A stretch of DNA of 33,521 nt, from positions 1 to 33,521 of the forward strand of contig JAGALA010000047.1 of NCBI GenBank assembly GCA_017625935.1. Direction: 5' to 3'. The notes beneath the pieces were generated by a model, which saw only the letters and a list, made by a program, of their open reading frames with translations, searched no databases and was not told where the DNA came from. Within the stretch, counting starts at the first letter, position 1. Every line of letters begins with the position of its first letter. Of this stretch, positions 7,532-14,942 are shown one piece after another. Origin of the DNA: Clostridia bacterium. GTDB lineage: Bacteria > Bacillota > Clostridia > Oscillospirales > CAG-272. Both the position numbers and the translations under genes were made by a program.

Positions 7532-8675
7532 GCATTTGAATGCGCTTTGCGACCTCATTTTGCTTGTGTTTTCCAAAAAAGCACTCAAAAGGGTCGTTTT
7601 ATCTAAGCCTGATGCGCTTGACGAGATAAAAAGCGTTATCACCCCGAAGGAAATTTCGGGCAAGAGTGCCTTGCAAAAGGAAACCTTTTCGCGCGATAAC
7701 AAGGCATACCACTTCAACCTTCGCGAAAATTTTGAAAGTGAGCTTTTGGAGCTTGTTTCGGGCTACTCACAGATAAACGTAATTACAACTGCGGGTGATG
7801 CCCAATATATGCGCGCACGCAGCGGTAAGGAGTCAATTCTTGGCGTTGGCAAAATTAAGTCAAATCTTGAAAATGGCAGTCACGAAACGGTGACGGCAGA
7901 GAAGAACAACAAGAAAAAGAGCTACATTCTAAGCGGTGACGAGGATTTTCTTAAAAAGCTCGGTGTAAGCGATGAAAATGGCAGAGTTCGCGATAAAATG
8001 CAGTCAAAGTTCCGCCAGATAAACAAGTTTATCGAGCATATTGAATCAATAAGGGACAAGCTGCCGAGCGAGTCTATCAATATATACGACCTTTGCTGCG
8101 GCAAAAGCTATCTCAGCTTTGCGGTTTACCATTATTTCAAAAACGTATTAAAAATGGACGTGAATATGATTTGCGTTGACTTAAAAAAGGACGTAATCGA
8201 GTATTGCTCCGAAACATCAGCGCGTTTGGGCTTCGATGGGATGGAGCTTGTCTGCGCCGATATTAATGCGTACGAAATGAAATTAAAGCCGCATCTTGTA
8301 ATTTCGCTCCACGCGTGCGATATTGCAACCGATATTGTGCTAAATAAGGCAAGCCAAAACGGCGCTGACGTGATTTTGTCAACTCCGTGCTGCCATCACG
8401 AATTAAACCACACCTTAAACTGCAAAACGCTTGATTTTGTCGCAAGACACTCAATGCTTCGCCAAAAGATGTGTGATGCGCTTACAGACTCGCTCCGCTT
8501 AATGAAGCTGGAGAGCGAGGGGTACTCGGTTTTAGCGCTTGAGCTTATCGACCCCGAGGACACGCCGAAGAACATTCTTTTAAGAGCAATCAAAAAGAAA
8601 AATCCAAATCCCGAGGAGTGTCAAAAACTCAAAGAGGAATACGAAAAAACTTATAGCTTCCTTTTAGGAAGATAG
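7512..8675 (+). CDS. SAM-dependent methyltransferase (Methyltransf_32-like)
   Basis: A 387-residue protein. The C-terminal half is a Rossmann-type methyltransferase: motif I reads IYDLCCGKSYLSFAVYHYF near residue 190, followed by MICVDLKKDVIEYC, LVISLHACDIATD and the distinctive STPCCHHELN near residue 290, as in the PF13679 family that also includes eukaryotic GSTCD-like proteins. The N-terminal half may contribute to substrate recognition; I cannot name the substrate (tRNA or rRNA seems plausible). AAGGAGG (7494-7500) precedes the ATG inside plsY. Its place immediately before luxS and mtnN, which recycle S-adenosylhomocysteine, is suggestive. Confidence 0.85.
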   Translation: MKTVKSEHLNALCDLILLVFSKKALKRVVLSKPDALDEIKSVITPKEISGKSALQKETFSRDNKAYHFNLRENFESELLELVSGYSQINVITTAGDAQYMRARSGKESILGVGKIKSNLENGSHETVTAEKNNKKKSYILSGDEDFLKKLGVSDENGRVRDKMQSKFRQINKFIEHIESIRDKLPSESINIYDLCCGKSYLSFAVYHYFKNVLKMDVNMICVDLKKDVIEYCSETSARLGFDGMELVCADINAYEMKLKPHLVISLHACDIATDIVLNKASQNGADVILSTPCCHHELNHTLNCKTLDFVARHSMLRQKMCDALTDSLRLMKLESEGYSVLALELIDPEDTPKNILLRAIKKKNPNPEECQKLKEEYEKTYSFLLGR

Positions 8676-8692
8676 GGAGATTTACTTAAAAT

Positions 8693-9145
8693 ATGAGAAA
8701 AATTGCAAGCTTTTCCGTCAATCACGATAAAATTACCGAGGGTATTTACGTGTCAAGGATTGACGGCGATATTATAACCTACGATATGCGAATGAGAAAG
8801 CCGAATATGGGTGACTACATTGATAATATTACAATGCACTCCCTTGAGCATATGTTCGCAACGTACATAAGAAACTCGGCTTTGGGCGAAAAGACTATTT
8901 ATTTTGGCCCTATGGGCTGTCAAACGGGCTTTTATCTCTTGATGCGTGACGTAACGAACGAAGAAACGCTTGTGGCGGTGAAGGACGTTTTGGAAAAAAT
9001 CATAAACCACGAGGGCGAAATCTTCGGTAATACGCGTGAGGAGTGCGGCAATTACAGAAATTTGAATTTTGAGGCTGCACAGCTTGAAGCGAAAAGATAC
9101 CTTGACGTACTAAATTCTAAGGTGGTGAGCTTTAAGTATGAGTAA
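8693..9145 (+). CDS. luxS: S-ribosylhomocysteine lyase LuxS
   Basis: LuxS cleaves S-ribosylhomocysteine to homocysteine and 4,5-dihydroxy-2,3-pentanedione, the precursor of autoinducer-2. The 150-residue length is normal. Metal ligands are present as HSLEH (49-53) and C118 in ECGNYRNL; the catalytic cysteine is C76 in GPMGCQTGFYL. A rather distant GGGAG precedes the ATG. Its stop codon lies inside the mtnN start region (8-nt overlap), so the two consecutive enzymes of the activated methyl cycle are translationally coupled. Confidence 0.98.
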   Translation: MRKIASFSVNHDKITEGIYVSRIDGDIITYDMRMRKPNMGDYIDNITMHSLEHMFATYIRNSALGEKTIYFGPMGCQTGFYLLMRDVTNEETLVAVKDVLEKIINHEGEIFGNTREECGNYRNLNFEAAQLEAKRYLDVLNSKVVSFKYE

Positions 9146-9827
9146 GCTGATTGGAATTATCGGTGCTATGGACATTGAGGTTGACGGTATTGTTTCCTCA
9201 ATGAGCGAGGTTGAAATTAAGAAAATCAGCGGAATTACCTTTTATAAGGGTAAACTCGGCTCATCGTGCGCAGTTGTTGCAAAATGCGGTATAGGCAAGG
9301 TTTTTGCCGCCCTTTGCGCACAGACGATGATTCTTGAATATCACCCCGACGTTATAATAAATTCGGGCGTTGCGGGCTCTCTTGGCGGCGGTGTCGGTGT
9401 TTTGGACGTTGTTATCGCTGACAAGGTCGTTCAGCACGATATGGACACAAGCGCGATAGGCGACCCATACGGCTTAATCTCGGGCATTAACGTAATTTAT
9501 ATTGATGCCGACAAGAGCGCATCCGAATCACTTGCAAGTGCTTGTCAGTCGCTTAATTATAAGTGCCATAGCGGAACGATAGCCTCGGGTGACAAGTTTA
9601 TTGCAAGTAAAAGTGATAAGGATTTAATAAAGGAGCGCTTCGGCGCGCGCGCCTGCGAAATGGAGGGCGCCGCGATAGGACAGGTTTGCTACGTAAACAA
9701 CACCAAATTTGCGATTTTGCGCGCAATTTCGGACGGTGAGGGCGCGGAAATGGACTATATGACTTTTGCACCCTTGGCATCTAAGCAATCGATTGAAATA
9801 ATAAAAAAATTTGTAGAAATATATTAA
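9138..9827 (+). CDS. mtnN: 5'-methylthioadenosine/S-adenosylhomocysteine nucleosidase
   Basis: MtnN (Pfs) hydrolyses S-adenosylhomocysteine and methylthioadenosine to adenine and the thioribose, giving LuxS its substrate. The 229-residue product shows GIIGAMDIEVDGI with the catalytic acid E14, INSGVAGSLG, HDMDTSAIG, the nucleoside-binding CEMEGAAIGQVC (E176) and RAISDG with catalytic D199. Length and motif order match the family. It overlaps luxS by 8 nt and is followed after 13 nt by the sugar isomerase-like gene. Confidence 0.96.
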   Translation: MSKLIGIIGAMDIEVDGIVSSMSEVEIKKISGITFYKGKLGSSCAVVAKCGIGKVFAALCAQTMILEYHPDVIINSGVAGSLGGGVGVLDVVIADKVVQHDMDTSAIGDPYGLISGINVIYIDADKSASESLASACQSLNYKCHSGTIASGDKFIASKSDKDLIKERFGARACEMEGAAIGQVCYVNNTKFAILRAISDGEGAEMDYMTFAPLASKQSIEIIKKFVEIY

Positions 9828-9840
9828 GGAGCTTGTGATT

Positions 9841-10656
9841 ATGAAATTAGCAATTCAGCTTTATTCAGTAAGAGATGAGACGGAAAAGGACCTTTTCGGC
9901 ACGCTTAAAAGGGTGAAGGAAATGGGCTACGACGGATGTGAGTTTGCAGGTCTTTACGGCAAGGATGCCGAGGAAATAAACAAGGCTTGCTGTGAGCTTG
10001 GCTTAGTGCCGATTTCCGCACACGTTGCATATCAGGACATTATTCCCGACATAAAAAAGGCGGTAGATACATACAAAACGCTTGGCGTAAAATATATGGT
10101 TATCCCTTACTTACCCGAGAATTTGCGCTACGGCACGGAAAAATATCCGCAGCTGCTTGAGGATATGAAAAAAATCGGTGAGGCTTGCCGCGAAAACGGA
10201 ATTACACTCCTTTATCACAACCACGATTTCGAATTTGAAAAGACAGAAAACGGCGAATACGTTTTGGACGCACTTTATAACGAGATTTCCCAAGATTTAC
10301 TCCAAACAGAGATTGACACCTGCTGGGTAAACGTAGGCGGCGAAAACCCAAGTGAATACGTGCGTAAATATACAGGCAGAGCCCCCGTTGTTCACTTGAA
10401 GGACTTTTTCGGCTCTAAAAACGAGCATATGTACGAGCTAATCGGCATTGAGAGCGAGAAAAAGGAGGTTAAATCCACCTTTGAATTCCGTCCACTTGGC
10501 TACGGTGTGCAAAACATTCAGTCAATTGTTGATGCCGCACGCGACGCAGGTGCTGCCTGGGTGGTTGCCGAGATGGATAGCCCCTCAATGGGACTTACGA
10601 GCATGGAATGTATGCAAAAGTCTATTGACTACATGAAAGAAAACATTAAATACTAA
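9841..10656 (+). CDS. Sugar phosphate isomerase/epimerase (xylose isomerase-like TIM barrel)
   Basis: A 271-residue protein of the AP-endonuclease-2/xylose-isomerase-like TIM-barrel family, covering sugar epimerases, isomerases and inosose dehydratases. It begins MKLAIQLYSVRDETEKD, shows GYDGCEFAG, LLYHNHDFEFE (126-133), EIDTCWVNVGG (157-167) and VHLKDFF (184-190), and ends AEMDSP (E244). These histidine, aspartate and glutamate residues are the likely divalent-metal ligands. ATG at 9841 is preferred to GTG at 9835 because AAGGAG (9826-9831) would be only 3 nt from the latter. It is the last gene of the operon; the substrate cannot be told from sequence. Confidence 0.88.
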   Translation: MKLAIQLYSVRDETEKDLFGTLKRVKEMGYDGCEFAGLYGKDAEEINKACCELGLVPISAHVAYQDIIPDIKKAVDTYKTLGVKYMVIPYLPENLRYGTEKYPQLLEDMKKIGEACRENGITLLYHNHDFEFEKTENGEYVLDALYNEISQDLLQTEIDTCWVNVGGENPSEYVRKYTGRAPVVHLKDFFGSKNEHMYELIGIESEKKEVKSTFEFRPLGYGVQNIQSIVDAARDAGAAWVVAEMDSPSMGLTSMECMQKSIDYMKENIKY

Positions 10657-10659
10657 TAT

Positions 10660-10690
10660 AAAAAGCACGATTGAAAAAATCGTGCTTTTT
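10660..10690. terminator. Bidirectional terminator of the luxS operon
   Basis: GCACGATT (10665-10672), GAAAA loop, AATCGTGC (10678-10685), flanked by A5 before and T5 after. The symmetric A/T tracts let it end transcripts from both sides, which suits the convergent SDR gene. Confidence 0.88.
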
Positions 10691-10697
10691 GATTAAT

Positions 10698-10765
10698 TGG
10701 CATAATGCCATGAAATGAAGCAATGCTTCATGAATTGTCCTGCGGACATAAATTGGCTGACGCCA
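10698..10765. repeat. Periodic array of four small hairpins
   Basis: Four different perfect inverted repeats follow one another: TGGCAT/ATGCCA (10698-10710), TGAAGC/GCTTCA (10716-10730), TGTCC/GGACA (10736-10748), TGGC/GCCA (10754-10765). Their centres are 18-19 bp apart, and the linkers are all of the TGAAA/TGAAT/TAAAT type. The array sits between the terminator and the end of the SDR gene. Stem sequences differ but size, spacing and linkers are conserved, so this is ordered structure and not a simple tandem repeat. Confidence 0.75.
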
Positions 10766-10775
10766 TATATGGACT

Positions 10776-11513
10776 TTATTTGTAGAATTTGAGCATAAGT
10801 GAGGTTGGGAAAATCTTTGATGCCAAGTGTACCATTTTCATAGAAAAGGTGGGCGTGGATATTGCTTTTTTACGCTTTGCGCACTTTACTGCGTGAGAAG
10901 CAACCCTTTCGGGCGTTATTGCGAATTTTCTTTTGTAGTCCTTTACATTTTCAAGACCGCTGAAAAAAGGAGTTTGCACAGGACCCGGGCAAACGGCGGT
11001 GACTGAAATTTTCCGACCCTTTAATTCCTGTCTTATTGCGCGGCTAAGTGAAATAACGTATGCTTTTGAAGCGGCGTAAACGGAGAAGCCCGGCTGCGGC
11101 ATAAAGCCCGAGCCCGATGCAATTTCTATGATTTTTCCGCCCTCACAAATGTATGGCAAGGCAAGATAGGTAAGTGAGGTGAGTGCGCGCACATTGATAT
11201 CAACCGTTTTTGAAATTTGGCTTGGGGTGAGGTCTGCCAAATTGCCGTTAAAGCCGACGCCTGCGGAGCAAACGAGGTACTTTATTTTTGGTTTTATCTC
11301 GTTTAATTGCTCGCAAAGCATATCAAGCGCGTTATTTTTTGACAGGTCAAGTGCGAAGAGGCGCACGGGTTTAATTAATATTTTGCTCGCTTCCTTTAGC
11401 TCATCCTCGCTTAAAGCGATAAGCCAAAGCTCGTCAAGCTCCTCCTTGTCGAGCAGCTTTGTTATCTCATATCCGATGCCCGAGGAAGCACCGCTTATAA
11501 CTCCAATATTCAT
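10776..11513 (-). CDS. SDR family NAD(P)-dependent oxidoreductase
   Basis: Classical short-chain dehydrogenase/reductase of 245 residues. The cofactor motif GASSGIG (8-14), NAG-equivalent CSAGVG (82-87), N107, catalytic S133, Y146 and K150 (YAASK) and the PGPVQTPFF segment are all present. The C-terminus (KMVHLASKIFPTSLMLKFYK) resembles the DltE/YqjQ-like group, whose substrates are largely unknown. AAGGAG precedes the ATG at 11513. It is transcribed divergently from the glycosidase-like gene, from its own promoter. Confidence 0.9.
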   Translation of the reverse strand: MNIGVISGASSGIGYEITKLLDKEELDELWLIALSEDELKEASKILIKPVRLFALDLSKNNALDMLCEQLNEIKPKIKYLVCSAGVGFNGNLADLTPSQISKTVDINVRALTSLTYLALPYICEGGKIIEIASGSGFMPQPGFSVYAASKAYVISLSRAIRQELKGRKISVTAVCPGPVQTPFFSGLENVKDYKRKFAITPERVASHAVKCAKRKKAISTPTFSMKMVHLASKIFPTSLMLKFYK

Positions 11514-11541
11514 AAAAGCTCCTTTTAGGTTACTTTATTAA

Positions 11542-11570
11542 ATTTTATCATTAAAAAAGCTGTTAGTCAA
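11542..11570 (-). promoter_or_regulatory. Promoter of the SDR gene
   Basis: Minus strand: TTGACT (11570-11565), 17-nt spacer, TAAAAT (11547-11542). The -35 box lies 11 bp from the -35 box of the divergent promoter. Confidence 0.7.
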
Positions 11571-11581
11571 GCAAAATATTG

Positions 11582-11610
11582 TTGAAAAACGCTTATATAT
11601 ATGGTAAAAT
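11582..11610 (+). promoter_or_regulatory. Promoter of the glycosidase-like gene
   Basis: TTGAAA (11582-11587), 17-nt spacer, TAAAAT (11605-11610), about 30 nt before the Shine-Dalgarno AAAAGGAG. Confidence 0.65.
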
Positions 11611-11638
11611 GAGAATAACAAACAAAAAGGAGAAGCAT

Positions 11639-13567
11639 ATGAATTGCGTACATCTTGATTTTCATACAAGCCCACATATTCCCGATATCGGCGAAAAATT
11701 TAATAAAGAGGAATTTGCAAGGACATTAAAGGCTGCAGGCGTTGACCTTATCACCGTTTTTGCAAAGTGCCACCACGGCTATACATACTATCCAAGCAAG
11801 GTTTCAACAATGCATCCGAATCTCAAATTCAACCTTTTGAAGGAGCAAATTGAGGCGTGCCACAGCGTTGGAATTAAAGCGCCGATTTATATAACTATGG
11901 GCTGGTCAAAAAAGGATGCGGATGAGCATCCCGAATGGCACCATATAGATTTTTGGAAGAAAAAGCCCATTGTTTTCGGCACTGAAATGAACGCAGAGAC
12001 AGATCCCGAGATGCCGATTTACGATTGCAGCTGGACAACGCTTTGTCCTCTTGGCGGTTATAGCGACCATTTGCGCGCTATCACACGCGAGGTTTGTGAG
12101 AATTTTGATATCTCCGACGGCATTTTCTACGATATTTGCTTAATGCGCGACGCATGCGACTGTGAGTCCTGCCGCGAGGGTATGAGAAAAATGGGTCTTG
12201 ACCCCGATAACTACGAGGATTCAAGAAAGTATTATAGAGAAAAGCGCATCGAATTTTTCAGTGAGCTTAACGATATAATTCACGAATATAACAAGGATGC
12301 GCACGTTTTCTATAACGGTGCGGCAGATATGAACAGACCCGAGTACGGCGTTATTCAGTCTCACTTTGAGCTTGAGGATCTGCCAACCGCTTGGGGCGGC
12401 TATGACCTTATGCCTATACGCGCTAAGTATTTTGAGAAATTCGGCAAGCTTTACCTCGGTATGACGGGCAAGTTCCACCACGCGTGGGGTGAGTTTGGCG
12501 GCTTCAAAAATAAGGATGCGCTAAAATATGAATGTGCCGATATGCTTAGCATAGGCGCGTCAATTTCCGTTGGCGACCATTTGCATCCGAACGGACAAAT
12601 CGACAAAAGCACCTATAATATTATCGGTCACGCATTTAACTACGTTAAAAAGATTGATAAATATTGTTTTGACACTCACGCATATACCGATGTCGGACTT
12701 TGGATGAGCCATACGGACGCCGACCTTGGCGCGTCAAAGCTCCTTCAAATTATGCATATGGAATTTGACGTTATTGAGGCGGGCGATGATATTTCACGCT
12801 ATAAGCTCATTATTTTGCCCGACAATGTGAAGCTGAGTGACGAGGACAAGGCGAAAATTGTAGAGTTTACCAAAAACGGCGGTAAGGTTGTATGCAGCTA
12901 CGACAGTGCATTTGACGCCCTTGGTATTAAAAAGCTTGAAAAATCTCCTTACGATATCGACTATATCGAGTGCGAAATCGACGAGGTGGTAACTCCGTTT
13001 CTCTCTTATGCAAGCGCATATAAGACGGAGTGTGACGGCGAGGTGCTTGCAAAAATCAGAGAGCCGTATTTTAGCCGTACAGCAGGCCACTTCTGCGGTC
13101 ACAAGAACACACCGTTCAAGGACGAATATGCCGAGTATCCCGCGCTTGTTAAAAACGGAAACGTGGTGTATTTAGCACATCCTGTTTTTGAAGCATATAA
13201 TAGAACCGGTAACTACGTTTTGCAAAAGTATATAATGCGCGCAATAGATTTAGCTTATCCTGACAGAATGCTAAAGGTTGATAATTTCTATTCCTGCGGA
13301 AGAGTAAGGGTGAGAAAGAGCGATAATGACAGCTTCTACGCTATGCACCTTTTATACGCGCCACCCGTTAACCGCGGCAACGTATGCTTGCTTGAGGACT
13401 TCCCACGTGTATCGGGCATTGAGGTTTCGCTAAGAGTTGAAAACAAAATTACCGAAATTTACGATGCAACGCTTGACAAAACGGTTGAGTTTACACAAAA
13501 CGGCAATATTCTTTCGTTTACCGTTGATAACCTTGAGCTTCACAAGCTGCTCGTTATAAAATATTAA
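11639..13567 (+). CDS. Glycoside hydrolase-like TIM-barrel protein with beta-galactosidase trimerization-type domain
   Basis: A 642-residue, apparently cytosolic protein (no signal peptide). Residues 1-350 form a TIM barrel like the GHL6/GH42-related group: HLDFHTSPHIPDIGEKF, GVDLITVFAKCHHGYTYYPSKV, GIKAPIYITMGWS, then DGIFYDICL (160-168), typical of a barrel strand bearing catalytic acids, and a C-x-C-x2-C cluster (C173, C175, C178). Residues about 370-460 (YKLIILPDNVKLSDEDKAKIVEFTKNGGKVV) look like the alpha/beta trimerization domain of GH42 enzymes. A beta-rich C-terminus follows. The start at 11639 has AAAAGGAG upstream. Activity is unknown; an alpha-L-fucosidase or beta-galactosidase annotation would be guesswork. 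Confidence 0.75.
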   Translation: MNCVHLDFHTSPHIPDIGEKFNKEEFARTLKAAGVDLITVFAKCHHGYTYYPSKVSTMHPNLKFNLLKEQIEACHSVGIKAPIYITMGWSKKDADEHPEWHHIDFWKKKPIVFGTEMNAETDPEMPIYDCSWTTLCPLGGYSDHLRAITREVCENFDISDGIFYDICLMRDACDCESCREGMRKMGLDPDNYEDSRKYYREKRIEFFSELNDIIHEYNKDAHVFYNGAADMNRPEYGVIQSHFELEDLPTAWGGYDLMPIRAKYFEKFGKLYLGMTGKFHHAWGEFGGFKNKDALKYECADMLSIGASISVGDHLHPNGQIDKSTYNIIGHAFNYVKKIDKYCFDTHAYTDVGLWMSHTDADLGASKLLQIMHMEFDVIEAGDDISRYKLIILPDNVKLSDEDKAKIVEFTKNGGKVVCSYDSAFDALGIKKLEKSPYDIDYIECEIDEVVTPFLSYASAYKTECDGEVLAKIREPYFSRTAGHFCGHKNTPFKDEYAEYPALVKNGNVVYLAHPVFEAYNRTGNYVLQKYIMRAIDLAYPDRMLKVDNFYSCGRVRVRKSDNDSFYAMHLLYAPPVNRGNVCLLEDFPRVSGIEVSLRVENKITEIYDATLDKTVEFTQNGNILSFTVDNLELHKLLVIKY

Positions 13568-13570
13568 TCT

Positions 13571-13590
13571 TTTGTAAATTACAAATTTAC
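13571..13590. promoter_or_regulatory. Overlapping palindromes upstream of the lipoprotein promoter
   Basis: TTTGTAA-A-TTACAAA (13571-13585) overlaps GTAAATT-ACA-AATTTAC (13574-13590), ending 3 nt before the -35 box. The position suits a regulator binding site; no regulator is identified. Confidence 0.35.
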
Positions 13591-13593
13591 CTG

Positions 13594-13622
13594 TTGACAA
13601 ATAATTAAATATATGTTAAAAT
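13594..13622 (+). promoter_or_regulatory. Promoter of the small lipoprotein gene
   Basis: TTGACA (13594-13599), 17-nt spacer, TAAAAT (13617-13622), followed by AAGGAG (13644-13649) and the ATG at 13657. Confidence 0.75.
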
Positions 13623-13656
13623 TTATTTAACAAAATACATTTTAAGGAGAAAAACT

Positions 13657-14004
13657 ATGAAAAAGACATTAAAAATTGCTTCACTTATGCTTGTTCTTGT
13701 TATGACTGTTTTTGTGTTCGCTTCCTGCGCACCAAGACTTTCAGGCACATACAAGGCAGACACAATTGTTGGCTCAATTACAATTGAGTTCAGCGGCAAG
13801 AACTACAAATCAGTTACTGACGCTTTAATCGGCAACAACATTGTTGAAGAGGGCACATACGCAATTGATGAAGAAGCAGGCGAAATCACCTTTACCTTTG
13901 AACAGGATGGCGAGGAAGCTTCACGTACATCTTCTTTCTCACAAGGCGAAGAGGATGGCGTTAAGTACATCAAGATTGACGGTGTTAAGTACAATAAGCA
14001 ATAA
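13657..14004 (+). CDS. Small lipoprotein, lipocalin-like beta-rich
   Basis: A 115-residue predicted lipoprotein. Residues 1-23 form a signal peptide (MKKTLKIAS, then a hydrophobic stretch) ending at the lipobox FASC with C24 as the lipid-modified residue. The mature part of about 90 residues reads LSGTYKADTIVGSITIEFSGKNY...EEGTYAIDEEAGEITFTF, alternating short beta strands and turns, like many small lipocalin-type lipoproteins of Clostridia. I do not recognise a named family, and the function is unknown. It is a single-gene unit with its own promoter and terminator. Confidence 0.85.
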   Translation: MKKTLKIASLMLVLVMTVFVFASCAPRLSGTYKADTIVGSITIEFSGKNYKSVTDALIGNNIVEEGTYAIDEEAGEITFTFEQDGEEASRTSSFSQGEEDGVKYIKIDGVKYNKQ

Positions 14005-14010
14005 TTGAAT

Positions 14011-14040
14011 AAAAAGCTGTCGCGCAAGCGGCAGCTTTTT
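14011..14040. terminator. Terminator after the lipoprotein gene
   Basis: AAAAAGCTGTCGC, GCAA tetraloop, GCGGCAGCTTTTT with a single T-G wobble. A- and T-tracts on the two sides make it potentially bidirectional. Confidence 0.88.
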
Positions 14041-14065
14041 CATATATGCGAGTTTACATAGTAAA

Positions 14066-14089
14066 TGCCCGAGGCAAGTGCCTCGGGCA
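14066..14089. terminator. Strong hairpin at the end of the DUF4956 gene
   Basis: TGCCCGAGGC pairs with GCCTCGGGCA around a short loop, 14 nt beyond the DUF4956 stop on the minus strand. It has no proper T-run on either side, so it may protect the 3' end more than terminate; the 14011-14040 hairpin could be the true minus-strand terminator. Confidence 0.5.
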
Positions 14090-14102
14090 AAACTGTTTAA
14101 TA

Positions 14103-14939
14103 TTAGAGATTGTCGGGATTTGCAATAACCTTCGAGCAGAGAATGTCGAGATTTGCGTTTCTAACTCTGATTTCGTCGATAAATTGCTTTTCCTCAGCCT
14201 GGTTTTTAAGCACAACGTCATATGTAAGCTGGAAGAGTGTGCCGAGGTTCTTTAATTTAACCTTAACCAAAACGGCTCTGGTTGTGTACTTCTTGAAAAG
14301 GTCATCAAAGAGGCCTGTGTAGTCAAGCTCCTCTGGAATGGTAATCTTAAGCGTTCTTCTGAGCTTTGAGGATTCGCCAAAGTGAGTGAACGTAAAAATG
14401 ATGCTGACTGCTTCAACTGCGAGAACGAGAATCAAGGCAATCCAAATATAGCCAAGACCGAGCGTTAAGCCCGTTGCCATTGCAAGCAAAATCTGAACAA
14501 GCTCACGCGAGGTACCCGTTGCCGAACGGAACCTTGTCAGTGCGAAAACACCGCCGACTGCAATTGCCGCGCCCATACTTCCGCTAACGAGCATAATAAG
14601 CACGCAAACGATAGGCGGCATAAGTGCCAAGGTGAACACAAGACTCTTAGAGAAGTCATTTTTTATCATATAGCAAAATGCTATTACAAGACCGAGTGCA
14701 AACGCAATTCCCAAGCAAAGGAAAAATTGCCAGCCCGCTATTCTATAAGCGGATTCAAGTTTTAATTTTACAAGTGATTCGGTCAAGCGCGAAACAATTT
14801 CTTCCTTGCCGCTGATGCTTGTGGGAAGCTTTGATAGCGCATTTGTGACCATTTCGGCAGTATTTGAAATTAACTCTCCCTGCTGCTCGGCAGTCGGGGC
14901 AGAGCTGTCAAATATGCTTGTTACTAATCCTAAAGCCAT
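14103..14939 (-). CDS. DUF4956 family membrane protein
   Basis: A 278-residue membrane protein of family DUF4956. A soluble N-terminal region of about 65 residues is followed by about four transmembrane segments (roughly residues 68-88, 96-117, 120-132 and 148-175) and a soluble C-terminal domain from about residue 190 (LRRTLKITIPEELDYTGLFDD). The segment GGVFALTRFRSATGTSRELVQILLAMATGL is the family hallmark. Members are commonly encoded beside VTC-domain proteins, as here: the upstream VTC gene ends 3 nt before this ATG. CGGAG lies within the VTC 3' end. Its role is unproven; it may anchor or channel polyphosphate made by the partner. Confidence 0.85.
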   Translation of the reverse strand: MALGLVTSIFDSSAPTAEQQGELISNTAEMVTNALSKLPTSISGKEEIVSRLTESLVKLKLESAYRIAGWQFFLCLGIAFALGLVIAFCYMIKNDFSKSLVFTLALMPPIVCVLIMLVSGSMGAAIAVGGVFALTRFRSATGTSRELVQILLAMATGLTLGLGYIWIALILVLAVEAVSIIFTFTHFGESSKLRRTLKITIPEELDYTGLFDDLFKKYTTRAVLVKVKLKNLGTLFQLTYDVVLKNQAEEKQFIDEIRVRNANLDILCSKVIANPDNL

Positions 14940-14942
14940 ATT

